41,268 nucleotides of DNA from Hyphomonadaceae bacterium UBA7672 (GCA_002483135.1 DLHI01000038.1:1-41268), one strand, 5' to 3'. Counted from the stretch's first letter, positions 9,027 through 17,742 are shown. Notes: generated by a model not told the origin, from the sequence alone. Numbers and translations are program-made.

Positions 9027-9057
9027 GGCGGCCCGGCGTTTCCTGCGCCGGGCCGCC
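9027..9057 (+). terminator. GC-rich hairpin between tsf and pyrH
   Basis: A perfect 12-bp stem GGCGGCCCGGCG / CGCCGGGCCGCC (9027-9038 with 9046-9057) encloses a 7-nt loop. No T-run follows, so it may be a weak terminator, an attenuator or an RNA processing site that separates tsf from the pyrH operon. A 14-bp palindrome CCGCGAATTCGCGG lies just before it at 9003-9016. Confidence 0.5.
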
Positions 9058-9088
9058 ACCGCAAGGGGCAGCCGCAGAAGGATACAGG

Positions 9089-9823
9089 ATGCCGGAAGCG
9101 ACCAGCCTTCCCTACAAACGGGTGCTCCTGAAGATTTCAGGTGAAGCCCTTATGGGCGACCAGGGCTATGGCATCGACGTTCCTGCCGTCATCAAATACG
9201 CCGAAGAGATCAAGTCCGGCATCGCACTGGGCGTCGAGATCTGCCTCGTCATCGGCGGCGGCAACATCTGGCGCGGCAAGTGGGGGGTGGATGCGGGCAT
9301 GGAACGCGCGCAAGCTGACCACATGGGAATGCTCGCCACCGTCATGAACGCGCTGGTGATGCAGAACGCGCTCGAAAGCATTGGCGTGCCGACGCGGGTC
9401 CAGTCAGGCATCTCGATGATGTCGATCGCCGAACCCTTCATTCGCCGCCGCGCCATCCGCCACATGGAAAAGGGCCGCGTCGTGATCTTCGCGGCGGGCA
9501 CGGGCAATCCGTTCTTCACAACCGACACGGGCGCGGCGTTGCGCGCCGCCGAGATGAATTGCGATGCAATGCTCAAGGGCACGCAGGTCGATGGCGTCTA
9601 CACGTCTGACCCGAAGGTCGATGCTGACGCAGTTCGCTTTGACACGCTCGACTACATGGAAGTGCTTTCGAAGGAGCTGAAGGTGATGGACGCCACCGCC
9701 ATCAGCCTCCTGAAGGAGAACAAGATCCCCATCGTGGTGTTCCGCATTCGCGACAAGGGCGGCCTTGCCAACGTGCTGACCGGGCAGGGCATCTCCACGA
9801 CCATCGGCGGCAAGAAGAAGTAG
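9089..9823 (+). CDS. pyrH: Uridylate kinase (UMP kinase)
   Basis: Bacterial hexameric UMP kinase, which makes UDP from UMP and ATP in pyrimidine nucleotide synthesis. The 244-residue protein has the amino-acid-kinase fold: YKRVLLKISGEAL near residues 8-20 (phosphate binding), VIGGGNIWRG near 55-64, AAGTGNPFFTTDTGAALRA near 132-150 (UMP and ATP site) and KGTQVDGVYTSDPK near 169-182. AGAAGGA (9076-9082) precedes the ATG. It lies 9 nt before frr; pyrH-frr pairing is near universal in proteobacteria and links nucleotide supply to translation genes. Confidence 0.98.
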   Translation: MPEATSLPYKRVLLKISGEALMGDQGYGIDVPAVIKYAEEIKSGIALGVEICLVIGGGNIWRGKWGVDAGMERAQADHMGMLATVMNALVMQNALESIGVPTRVQSGISMMSIAEPFIRRRAIRHMEKGRVVIFAAGTGNPFFTTDTGAALRAAEMNCDAMLKGTQVDGVYTSDPKVDADAVRFDTLDYMEVLSKELKVMDATAISLLKENKIPIVVFRIRDKGGLANVLTGQGISTTIGGKKK

Positions 9824-9832
9824 GACACGGCC

Positions 9833-10393
9833 ATGCCCGAGACATTCGACATCAAGGCCCTCGAGAAACGCATGGATGGAGCGATTGCCTCGCTCAAGAC
9901 GGAGTTCTCCGGACTGCGCACCGGCCGCGCGTCCATCCACCTGCTCGATACGATTACGGTGATGGCCTATGGCGCGCCGACGCCGATCAACCAGGTCGCG
10001 TCCGTAACCGCCTCCGACGCCCGCATGCTGAGCGTCAGCGTGTGGGACAAGTCTGTCGTCGGCGCCGTGGATCGCGCGATCCGTGAGGCTCCGCTTGGCC
10101 TCAACCCGATCATGGATGGTCAGACGCTGCGCATCCCGATCCCGCCGCTGAGCGAGGAACGCCGCAAGGACCTGCAGAAGCTGGCAGGCCAGTTCGCCGA
10201 AAGCGCGCGCGTCGCCGTGCGGAACGTCCGCCGGGATGGGATGGATCTGCTCAAGCGCATGGAGAAGGCGGGCGATCTCAGCGAGGATCAGGTCAAGGGC
10301 CGTTCGAACGAGGTCCAGAAGGCCACCGATAAGCACATCGCCATGATCGACGACGCGCTGAAGCACAAGTCCGAAGAGATCATGCAGGTGTGA
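9833..10393 (+). CDS. frr: Ribosome recycling factor
   Basis: Acts with EF-G to split post-termination ribosomes. The 186-residue length is the usual size. Visible signatures include LKTEFSGLRTGRAS (about residues 21-34), domain II with YGAPTPINQVASVTASDARML, and the C-terminal long helix region with RVAVRNVRRDGMDLLKRMEK. It follows pyrH by 9 nt. Its stop overlaps the GTG start of uppS by 4 nt (GTGA), so uppS translation is probably coupled to it. Confidence 0.98.
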   Translation: MPETFDIKALEKRMDGAIASLKTEFSGLRTGRASIHLLDTITVMAYGAPTPINQVASVTASDARMLSVSVWDKSVVGAVDRAIREAPLGLNPIMDGQTLRIPIPPLSEERRKDLQKLAGQFAESARVAVRNVRRDGMDLLKRMEKAGDLSEDQVKGRSNEVQKATDKHIAMIDDALKHKSEEIMQV

Positions 10394-11163
10394 GCGAGCC
10401 GAAATCCTCAACTCCCGTCCTGCCCGAAACCGCCACGCCCGGCGATGTTGCTACACTGCGCGCGCCGCCGCGCCATGTTGCAATCATCATGGACGGCAAT
10501 GGACGCTGGGCGAAGGCGAGGGGCTTGCCGCGCGCGCTGGGACACAAGGAAGGTGTCGAGGCGCTGCGTCGCGCGGTTGAAGCCAGCCGCGATCTTGGAC
10601 TCACGCATCTCAGCGTCTACGCCTTCTCGACAGAGAACTGGAACCGTCCGCCGGCTGAGATCGACGCTCTGTTCGATCTGCTGCGCGTGTTCGTGCGGCG
10701 AGATCTTGCCCGCCTGCATCGCGACGGCGTGCGCATCCGCATCATCGGCTCGCGGGAGGGGCTGGGCGAGGACATTCTCGCTCTGATCGACGAGGCGGTA
10801 GAGAAGACGCGCGAGAATACGCGTCTCACGCTGAATATCGCTTTCAACTATGGCGGCCGGGCGGAGATCGTCTCAGCCATGCAGGCCATCGCAAGAGACA
10901 TCGAGGCCGGCCGTATCAAGGCCGCCGACGTCAACGAGGCGCTGGTCGCGCGCATGCTGTGGACCGCCGACTCGCCCGACCCAGACCTTGTCATCAGAAC
11001 CAGTGGCGAACTGCGCCTCAGCAACTTCCTGCTGTGGAGCGGCGCCTATGCAGAACTCGTGTTCATGGACCTCTGGTGGCCCGACTTCACCCGCGAAAGC
11101 CTCGAGAAGGCGATAGATGCGTTCCGACGCCGTGACAGACGATTTGGCGGCCTCGGCGCCTGA
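10390..11163 (+). CDS. uppS: Undecaprenyl diphosphate synthase (cis-prenyltransferase)
   Basis: Adds isopentenyl diphosphate in cis to farnesyl diphosphate to make the C55 carrier for peptidoglycan and polysaccharide synthesis. The 257-residue protein has the catalytic Asp35 in VAIIMDGNGRWAK, then FSTENWNRP (about 77-85) and the C-terminal RTSGELRLSNFLLW with DLWWPDF. RTSGELRLSNF has Leu where many homologues have Gln. About 25 variable residues precede the conserved core. The start is GTG in a GTGA overlap with frr. Its last ~47 nt overlap the chosen cdsA start. Confidence 0.96.
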   Translation: MSEPKSSTPVLPETATPGDVATLRAPPRHVAIIMDGNGRWAKARGLPRALGHKEGVEALRRAVEASRDLGLTHLSVYAFSTENWNRPPAEIDALFDLLRVFVRRDLARLHRDGVRIRIIGSREGLGEDILALIDEAVEKTRENTRLTLNIAFNYGGRAEIVSAMQAIARDIEAGRIKAADVNEALVARMLWTADSPDPDLVIRTSGELRLSNFLLWSGAYAELVFMDLWWPDFTRESLEKAIDAFRRRDRRFGGLGA

Positions 11164-12007
11164 GATGGCGCGCCGCCAGCGAGGACGGAGGGAAATCCTC
11201 CTCCGCGTTGGGTCGGCCGTTATCCTGGGGCCGTTGGGCCTGTGGGCCGTCTTCACCGGCGGCCTAGCGCTTGCGCTCGCCACGGCGGGTTGCGGCATTC
11301 TTGCCGCGTTCGAATGGACGCGAATGGCCTCCCAGACGAAGGGCTTATGGGTCAATGCCGCGCTCGTGGCGGTCATGGCCACATCATCGGCGACGGCAGT
11401 GTTTCTAGCGCCGGGCGGCCTGGAGATCGTCGCTATGGTGGCCCTGGTTGGTTGCGCTGTGGCGTGCGGCGTTGCGGCCATCGGCAAGGCTTCCGTTAGC
11501 TCGGTAGCTTTCGGCGCGATCTACACGTGCCTGCCTTTCGGCTGTTTTGTCTGGATCCGTGAAGCACCGCCAAACGGGCAGTTCTTCCTGCTATCCGTTC
11601 TGGCCATCGTCTGGACGACGGATGTGGCCGCCTTTTTCGCCGGCCGCGGATTTGGCGGGCCGCTGCTGAGCCCGCGAGACAGTCCGAACAAGACATGGAC
11701 CGGGGCCATCGGCGCCGTCGTCTGCGCAGGACTTGCCGGCGCAGCCGTGGCGCGGGGCGGCGGCGGTGATTTCTTTCACTGGCTGCTGTTCGGTGTCGGC
11801 GTTTCCATCATTGGGCAGTGCGGAGATCTCTTGGAGTCACGGTTCAAGCGGCTCTACGGCGTCAAGGACACATCCGGCTTCGTGCCGGGTCATGGCGGCA
11901 TTCTCGACAGGCTGGATGGGTTGATGGCTGCGGCCGTCGCTGTGGCGCTTGTCCTGCGGTACCTGCCTCAGCTGGCGCCGGGATTCGGCGGGGCGGCTGG
12001 CGGATGA
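11117..12007 (+). CDS. cdsA: Phosphatidate cytidylyltransferase (CDP-diglyceride synthase)
   Basis: Integral membrane enzyme that makes CDP-diacylglycerol from phosphatidic acid and CTP, the branch point of phospholipid synthesis. The product is 296 residues from ATG 11117, rich in membrane helices. Its C-terminus carries the CdsA signature: SRFKRLYGVKD, then the PGHGGILDRLDGL segment that holds the metal-binding Asp. TTDVAAFFAGRGFGG and SPNKTWTGAIGA are further family blocks. Start choice is uncertain: ATG 11117 has GAAGG 6-10 nt upstream but lies inside uppS; GTG 11132 and ATG 11165 (just after uppS) are alternatives. It overlaps dxr by 4 nt (ATGA). Confidence 0.93.
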   Translation: MRSDAVTDDLAASAPEMARRQRGRREILLRVGSAVILGPLGLWAVFTGGLALALATAGCGILAAFEWTRMASQTKGLWVNAALVAVMATSSATAVFLAPGGLEIVAMVALVGCAVACGVAAIGKASVSSVAFGAIYTCLPFGCFVWIREAPPNGQFFLLSVLAIVWTTDVAAFFAGRGFGGPLLSPRDSPNKTWTGAIGAVVCAGLAGAAVARGGGGDFFHWLLFGVGVSIIGQCGDLLESRFKRLYGVKDTSGFVPGHGGILDRLDGLMAAAVAVALVLRYLPQLAPGFGGAAGG

Positions 12008-13188
12008 GCAGGCGTACACGTGTCTCAATTCTTGGCGCGACTGGGTCAGTCGGTGAATCCGCTCTCTCCGTCATTGGTTCGCAGGGGCCGGACTCGCCTC
12101 AGTTCGAAGTCGTGGCTCTGACCGCCAACACAAAAGTCGAGGCGCTGGCAGCGGCTGCAATTGCAGCGCGCGCCGAGGTGGCCGCGATTGCAGACGAAAC
12201 GAAGTACAGCCTGCTGAAGTCACTACTCGCCGGGACGGGCATCGAGGCGGCCGGCGGGCACGATGCGGTCAATGCATGCGCTGCGCGCCCGGCCGATGTG
12301 GTGGTTGCCGGGATCGTCGGTATCGCGGGCCTCCCCGCGACGCTGGAGGCGGTGCGCCAGGGCGCACGGGTAGCGCTGGCGAACAAGGAGAGCATGGTCT
12401 GCGCTGGCCCGCTCCTGCGCTCCGAGGCGACAAGGACGGGGGCAAAGTTCCTGCCCATCGACTCCGAACACAACGCTATCTTCCAGGTGCTGGACCGTCC
12501 GGCGAGGGTCGAGAAGCTGATCCTCACTGCGTCGGGCGGACCGTTCCGGCTGGCAACAAATGCGGCCATGGCGGCAGCTACGCCCGAACAGGCCTGCGCG
12601 CATCCAAACTGGATGATGGGAGCCAAGATCTCGGTCGACTGCGCCACCATGATGAACAAAGGCCTCGAACTGATCGAGGCGGCCTACCTGTTCGATGTGC
12701 CCGAGGAGCGGATCGACGTGCTGGTCCACCCCCAGTCCATCATCCATAGCCTCGTGGCCTACGACGACGGGTCCGTGCTGGCCCAGCTGGGGCTGCCGGA
12801 CATGCGGACCCCCATTTCCTATGCGCTCGCATGGCCCGACCGGATGCCCCTGCCGGGGATGGAACGCCTTGATCTCGCCAAGATCGGCAGGCTGGATTTC
12901 GGTCCTCCCGATACCGACCGTTTCCCGGCGTTAAGGTTGTCACGGGCGGCGGTTTCCGCAGGTGGAGGCGCGCCAATCGTGCTGAATGGCGCCAACGAGG
13001 TCGCAGTGGCGGCCTTCTTGCAGCGACGGATTGGATTCTTGACGATCGCACAGGTGGCCGGCGAAGTGCTTGACGAGTTCCTTGGGGGCGCCTCGGCGGG
13101 AGCGGCCCCCGGATCCTTCGACGAAGTGTACGAAACAGACCGCTGGGCGCGCAGCCGGACTATCGAGAAACTGAAACTTGCCGCCTAG
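12004..13188 (+). CDS. dxr: 1-deoxy-D-xylulose 5-phosphate reductoisomerase
   Basis: Second enzyme of the MEP pathway: converts DXP to MEP with NADPH and a divalent metal. The 394-residue protein starts MSRRTRVSILGATGSVGES, the NADPH-binding P-loop. Metal ligands lie in DSEHNAIFQ (Asp153, Glu155), followed by TASGGPF and HPNWMMGAK (flexible loop with Trp). One oddity: the block usually read as VDSATMMNK is VDCATMMNK, with Cys213 at the position of E. coli Ser222, a phosphonate/phosphate-binding residue. The ATG lies in an ATGA overlap with cdsA; the open frame extends upstream to 11818 but is only cdsA shadow. rseP follows 36 nt later. Confidence 0.97.
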   Translation: MSRRTRVSILGATGSVGESALSVIGSQGPDSPQFEVVALTANTKVEALAAAAIAARAEVAAIADETKYSLLKSLLAGTGIEAAGGHDAVNACAARPADVVVAGIVGIAGLPATLEAVRQGARVALANKESMVCAGPLLRSEATRTGAKFLPIDSEHNAIFQVLDRPARVEKLILTASGGPFRLATNAAMAAATPEQACAHPNWMMGAKISVDCATMMNKGLELIEAAYLFDVPEERIDVLVHPQSIIHSLVAYDDGSVLAQLGLPDMRTPISYALAWPDRMPLPGMERLDLAKIGRLDFGPPDTDRFPALRLSRAAVSAGGGAPIVLNGANEVAVAAFLQRRIGFLTIAQVAGEVLDEFLGGASAGAAPGSFDEVYETDRWARSRTIEKLKLAA

Positions 13189-13224
13189 CACGACTGGTAG
13201 AGACGAGTTGAGAGGCCAAGACGT

Positions 13225-14436
13225 ATGACTGACGTGATCTCGATGCTCTTCTGGCCGCTGTCAGGCCTTGTGCTGATATCGATCGTGATCACGGTCCATG
13301 AGCTGGGACACTACTGGGTTGGCCGCATGTTTGGTGCGGCCGTCGAATCCTTTTCCATCGGTTTTGGCCGCTCGATCCTCGAGCGTACCGACAGACGCGG
13401 AACGCGCTGGCGTCTGAACTGGATGCCACTCGGCGGCTTCGTGAAATTCGTTGGGGAGATGCAGGCGCCAACCGACACGCGCGATGATATCGTTACCGAG
13501 CCGGAGTCGGCGCCTCGCAAGGGCAAGGCGAAGCCCGCTCATCCAGTTGGCCGGCCCTACACCGACCTAAACCCGTGGAAACGTCTCGCCGTGTCCCTCG
13601 GTGGCCCGGCTGCCAACTTCATTTTTGCAATCGGCGTGTTCGCAGCGATGAGCATGACCCTTGGCGTGTCTCAAGCCAAGGAAGTCTCTGTCCTGGCCGT
13701 GACTGCCGACAGCCCTGCCTCCCGCGCCGGATTCCAGCCGGGCGATATCGTGGTCGAGGCAGCCGGCCGGACCGTTTCCCGTAGCTATGACGTCACCCAG
13801 GCCACGCAGCTCAGCGCTGGCGAGGCTGTTACCTACAGAGTCCAGCGGGGTAACCAACTTGTAACTCTCACCGCCACGCCGAAGGAGGAGACGGTCCGAA
13901 ACGAGGACCTGCAGGTCTCCGAAAAGGTTGGCCGGGTCGGCCTGGAGCTTGCCCAGCGGGACATCTCGATCCGCCAATACAACCCCATCGAAGCTGTCGG
14001 ATACGGAATAACGACAACCGGCGACGCGGTTGGCGCAACGGTGAATGTCCTGCGGCGCCTTGTCACTGGCAAGGATGGGCTGGACAAGCTGAGCGGCCCG
14101 GTCGGGATTTTCAATCTGGCTGACAAGGTCACCGACCTGCACCTGAAGCGGGAGAATGTGAGCTTTGTGCAAAAGATCATCGATCTTTTGATCAGCGGCA
14201 TCCAGTTGGCTGCACTTCTGTCCATCGGTGTGGGTTTCTTCAATCTGCTGCCGATTCCCGTCCTGGACGGCGGCGCGGCCATCATGTGTGTGGCCGAGGG
14301 CGTCACTGGACGCGAAATCCCTGAAAATGTGCAGCGTATCGGGCTGACAATTGGGCTTGCCTGTCTCGCCAGCTTTGCTCTGCTGGTGACCGGACAGGAC
14401 CTGATCAAGCTGTTCGGTTGGTCGGCGGGGTCTTAG
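13225..14436 (+). CDS. rseP: Site-2 membrane metalloprotease RseP (MmpA in Caulobacter)
   Basis: Zinc intramembrane protease that cuts single-pass proteins inside the membrane, such as anti-sigma factors; in Caulobacter the homologue MmpA degrades PodJ. The 403-residue protein has HELGH at residues 25-29 in the first helix, GFG at 46-48 (membrane re-entrant loop region), a PDZ domain near 155-218, and the third zinc ligand in NLLPIPVLDGG (340-350). Only one clear PDZ is visible, whereas E. coli RseP has two. A charged linker (about 79-112, with RKGKAKPAHP) separates the first loop from the second helix. It sits between dxr and bamA, the usual envelope-stress neighbourhood. Confidence 0.96.
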   Translation: MTDVISMLFWPLSGLVLISIVITVHELGHYWVGRMFGAAVESFSIGFGRSILERTDRRGTRWRLNWMPLGGFVKFVGEMQAPTDTRDDIVTEPESAPRKGKAKPAHPVGRPYTDLNPWKRLAVSLGGPAANFIFAIGVFAAMSMTLGVSQAKEVSVLAVTADSPASRAGFQPGDIVVEAAGRTVSRSYDVTQATQLSAGEAVTYRVQRGNQLVTLTATPKEETVRNEDLQVSEKVGRVGLELAQRDISIRQYNPIEAVGYGITTTGDAVGATVNVLRRLVTGKDGLDKLSGPVGIFNLADKVTDLHLKRENVSFVQKIIDLLISGIQLAALLSIGVGFFNLLPIPVLDGGAAIMCVAEGVTGREIPENVQRIGLTIGLACLASFALLVTGQDLIKLFGWSAGS

Positions 14437-14455
14437 CCCTAAAAAAGCCCAGTGC

Positions 14456-14501
14456 TTGAGCTTTTGAGCGTCATGTTGTCTTAAGACGGCCGAGAAGGCC
14501 G
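14456..14501 (+). promoter_or_regulatory. Candidate bamA promoter and leader hairpin
   Basis: TTGAGC (14456-14461) and TCTTAA (14479-14484) are separated by 17 bp in the rseP-bamA gap. A 10-bp palindrome GTCTTAAGAC (14478-14487) overlaps the -10. It is followed by a short hairpin CGGCC-GAGAA-GGCCG (14487-14501). The match to consensus is moderate, so bamA may also be read through from rseP. Confidence 0.35.
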
Positions 14502-14534
14502 CGCCATGCGGTTTGTTGTGTGAGGGGTAGGTTG

Positions 14535-17096
14535 ATGCGGTCTTGGTTCGCGAGCGCCCTGGCGCTGACTGCGTCGGCCGGCGCGATTGCCGCAGCCCAC
14601 GACCTTAGCCCGTCGGGCAAGGCCTGGGGACAGCAGCCCCAGCAACCGCGGATCATCGGCCGCATCCTGGTCGAGGGGAACCAGCGTATCGAGGCCAGGA
14701 CCGTGCTGTCCTACCTATTGGTGCGTCCGGGTGATGCGTTCGACGAGGAGCGGATCGGCCTGTCGGTTCGCGCGCTAGGCGAAACCGGCCTGTTCGCAGA
14801 CATTCAGATGGAGACGCGCGGCAGCGACCTGATCGTCCGCGTGCTTGAGAATCCCATCATCAACCGGATCATTTTTGAAGGTAACAACGCGGTCACGACC
14901 GAGCGCCTCGAGGAAGAGACCGAAGCCGAACCACGCCAGACCTTCACCCTCAGCCGCGTCGAGCAGGATGTGCAGCGCATCCTGGAAGTCTATCGCCGCG
15001 CCGGCCGCTTCGCTGCGACGGTGACGCCGCAATACAAGGTGCTGCCGCAGAACCGCGCGGACCTGATCTTCTCCATTGACGAAGGGCCGACCACCGGCGT
15101 TCGCTCGATCAACTTCATCGGCAACGAGGCGTTCTCGGATGATCGTCTGCGCGAGGCGATCACCACGCGTGAGTCCCGCTGGTGGCGGTTCTTCGAACAG
15201 GCCGACAACTACAACCCGGGCCAGGTCGAATACGATCGCTCGCAGCTGACGGAATTCTACACCAACGCTGGCTACGCCGACTTCCGTGTCGTCTCATCGG
15301 TCGCCGAACTGACGCCGGATCGTCGCGACTTCTACCTGACCTTCACGGTTGACGAAGGTGAGAAGTACAACTTCGGCGCGCTGTCGGTGGAAACCGAACT
15401 CGAGAAGCTGTCGGGCGAGCGCCTGGCGCTGTTTCTGCCGATGAAGGAGGGCGAACAGTTCCGCTCCGAGAGTATTCAGGACGCCATCGACACGCTTACC
15501 TTCGCTGCCGGCATCGCCGGCTACGCCAACGTGCAAATCCGCCCGCGTGAAAACCGCGATCCCGTCGCAAAAACCATTGGCATCACGTTCGACGTGGATG
15601 AAGGCGCACGCGTCTATGTCGAGCGCATCGACATCGAGGGCAACACGCAGACGCTCGACCGGGTGGTTCGCCGCGAAATCCGCCTCGCTGAAGGCGACCA
15701 GTATAACCCCGCCTCGCTGGACCAGACCCGCAACCGCATCCGTTCGCTGGGCTTCTTCAACCCCGATACGGTCGAGGTCACCGACGAGCCAGGCTCGACG
15801 GCGGACCGCACCATTGTGAAGGTCAAGGTTGAGGAAGAGGCGACCGGCGAGCTTGCATTCTCGGCTGGCTTCTCCTCGCAAGATGCCTTCCTTTTCAGCG
15901 TCAGCGCGCAGCAGCGCAACTTCCGGGGGCGGGGTCAGTATCTGTCGGCTCGCATCCAGACCACCGCCCGCCAGCAGGATCTCGAATTCCGCTTTACCGA
16001 ACCCAAATTCCAGGACCGCAACCTCGCGGCCGGTCTCGACCTGTTCATGACGAATTCGGACTATTTCGACATCGCAGGTTTTTCGAACTCCATTATCGGC
16101 GCCGGCGCACGACTGCAGTTCCCGCTATCCGACAGCGATGGTCTTCACCTTCGCTATCGCCTGCGTCGCGACGACGTGCAGATCGATGATGATCCCAACT
16201 CGGCCTACTATACGGATTGCACGACGACCGGCTTCGTCCGCGCGTCACTCTGCGACCAGCAGGGCGACCGGCTGACGTCCTCGTTCGGCTACACGCTGAC
16301 GATGAACCGGACGAATGACTACCTCGAGCCGACGCGCGGGTTCGACCTGAACTTCAGCCAGGACGTCGCTGGCCTCGGCGGCGACGTGAACTACCTTCGC
16401 AACGAGTTCGAGGGCTCGATCTATCACGGCTTCGCTCCCGGCTGGCGCCTCAGAGCGCGCCTCGAAGCGGGGTACATCGAAAGCTGGGGCGATGAAGGCG
16501 TTCGCATCAACGATCGCTTCTTCAAGGGCGGCAACTCGTTCCGCGGTTTCGATGTCGCCGGCCTCGGACCGCGCGAAGTCCGCTATTTCTATGAGACGGA
16601 ATCTCTAGCGCTGGACCCTGGTGTCGCGCCGCCCAGCTTTACGGTGCCGCAGCTCAATGCAGACGGCACCCAGGTGGTCAACGATTCCGGCCAGTTGCTG
16701 TATACGACCGCGCAGCGCGATGAGACGACCGGCGAGCTGTTGCCCGCACAAGTGCAGCCTTTCAACGCTCTAGGCGGCAAGGCTTATGCAATTGGGTCCT
16801 TGGAATTGTCCTTCCCCCTGCCGTATGTTCCTGAAGAGTTCGGGCTTGATGGAGCTTTCTTCCTCGAAACCGGCACGCTGGGCCTTCTCGACGAGGCAGA
16901 TCGTGAGCGGACACTGGATACAGCCTTCGAGTCCTATCGCGTCGATGACAGCGCCAGTCTGCGGGCCAGCGCCGGCATCAGCATCGGATGGGACTCGCCT
17001 TTCGGCCCGATCCGCTTCGACTTCTCGAAGATTCTGGCCTCGGAAGAATATGACCGGACGGAGTCGTTCCGGTTCGCCACCAACACAAGGTTCTAG
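14535..17096 (+). CDS. bamA: Outer-membrane protein assembly factor BamA
   Basis: Core of the BAM complex, which folds beta-barrel proteins into the outer membrane. The 853-residue protein has a signal peptide (about 1-21), five POTRA repeats (about 40-420) and a C-terminal 16-strand barrel ending in Phe (RFATNTRF). The barrel motif RGF is at 670-672 within FKGGNSFRGFDVAG. After GLGPR there are about 64 extra residues (681-744) before ALGGKAYAIGS, a long acidic/polar insertion where many alphaproteobacterial BamA proteins are short. Two cysteines (562, 573) sit in an earlier extracellular loop. I chose ATG 14535 because GAGGGG lies about 9 nt upstream; an in-frame GTG at 14520 adds five residues. 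Confidence 0.96.
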   Translation: MRSWFASALALTASAGAIAAAHDLSPSGKAWGQQPQQPRIIGRILVEGNQRIEARTVLSYLLVRPGDAFDEERIGLSVRALGETGLFADIQMETRGSDLIVRVLENPIINRIIFEGNNAVTTERLEEETEAEPRQTFTLSRVEQDVQRILEVYRRAGRFAATVTPQYKVLPQNRADLIFSIDEGPTTGVRSINFIGNEAFSDDRLREAITTRESRWWRFFEQADNYNPGQVEYDRSQLTEFYTNAGYADFRVVSSVAELTPDRRDFYLTFTVDEGEKYNFGALSVETELEKLSGERLALFLPMKEGEQFRSESIQDAIDTLTFAAGIAGYANVQIRPRENRDPVAKTIGITFDVDEGARVYVERIDIEGNTQTLDRVVRREIRLAEGDQYNPASLDQTRNRIRSLGFFNPDTVEVTDEPGSTADRTIVKVKVEEEATGELAFSAGFSSQDAFLFSVSAQQRNFRGRGQYLSARIQTTARQQDLEFRFTEPKFQDRNLAAGLDLFMTNSDYFDIAGFSNSIIGAGARLQFPLSDSDGLHLRYRLRRDDVQIDDDPNSAYYTDCTTTGFVRASLCDQQGDRLTSSFGYTLTMNRTNDYLEPTRGFDLNFSQDVAGLGGDVNYLRNEFEGSIYHGFAPGWRLRARLEAGYIESWGDEGVRINDRFFKGGNSFRGFDVAGLGPREVRYFYETESLALDPGVAPPSFTVPQLNADGTQVVNDSGQLLYTTAQRDETTGELLPAQVQPFNALGGKAYAIGSLELSFPLPYVPEEFGLDGAFFLETGTLGLLDEADRERTLDTAFESYRVDDSASLRASAGISIGWDSPFGPIRFDFSKILASEEYDRTESFRFATNTRF

Positions 17097-17099
17097 CGT

Positions 17100-17714
17100 A
17101 TGAATATCCGGAAACTTGCCCTTGCTGCGGCCCTCTTCGTCGGTCTGACGAACATGGCCGGCGCCGCCTTCGCCCAGACGAAGGTGTTCATCATCGACGA
17201 GCAGCTGATCCGCCAGGAGAGCAAGATCGGCAAGGAGCTCAACCTCGCGCTCGATAACATCGCTGCCTCTGGCGTCGACCAGCTGGGACTCAAGACGCTC
17301 AAGACCGAGCTCGACACGGAAGGCGCCGCGCTGAAGCCGCAGATCGAGTCGCTGACCCCCGAGGCCATCGCCGCCAACCCGACGCTTAAGGCCCGCGTTG
17401 AAGGCCTCAACCGCAAGGCGCAGGACTTCATGCAGAAGCAGAACGCGCTGAGCCAGACCCTCGAACAGCGCGACACCAGCTTCAACATGGCGTTCCTGCA
17501 GGTGCTCGGCCCGGCCATCGAAGCCGTCGCCAAGGAAGCAGGCGCAGACGTTGTCCTCAGCGTGTCGTCGACCTGGTATGTGAAGCCGGCGATCGACCTT
17601 ACGCCCAAGGTCATCCAGCGACTGGACGCAACTGTCCCGAACGTTGCGGCGCTGCAGGCCGCCCTGCCGCAACCGCCGGCCGCGCCGACCACTGCCCCGC
17701 CGGGCGGCGGCTGA
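17100..17714 (+). CDS. skp: Periplasmic OmpH/Skp-family chaperone
   Basis: Periplasmic chaperone that holds unfolded outer-membrane proteins for delivery to BamA. The 204-residue product has a clear signal peptide ending AGAAFAQ (cleavage after about residue 25). A short strand follows (TKVFIIDEQLIRQESKIGKEL), then a helical arm (about 50-135) rich in Lys, Glu and Gln, and a second strand block with ADVVLSVSSTWYVKPAIDLT. This is the OmpH layout. The tail (about 180-204) is Pro/Ala-rich and ends in GGG, beyond the usual fold. Only 3 nt separate it from bamA, so the two are coexpressed. Family assignment rests on layout and position because sequence conservation is low. Confidence 0.88.
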   Translation: MNIRKLALAAALFVGLTNMAGAAFAQTKVFIIDEQLIRQESKIGKELNLALDNIAASGVDQLGLKTLKTELDTEGAALKPQIESLTPEAIAANPTLKARVEGLNRKAQDFMQKQNALSQTLEQRDTSFNMAFLQVLGPAIEAVAKEAGADVVLSVSSTWYVKPAIDLTPKVIQRLDATVPNVAALQAALPQPPAAPTTAPPGGG

Positions 17715-17742
17715 TCGACGTCAAAGGGAAAAGGCCGGGGCT

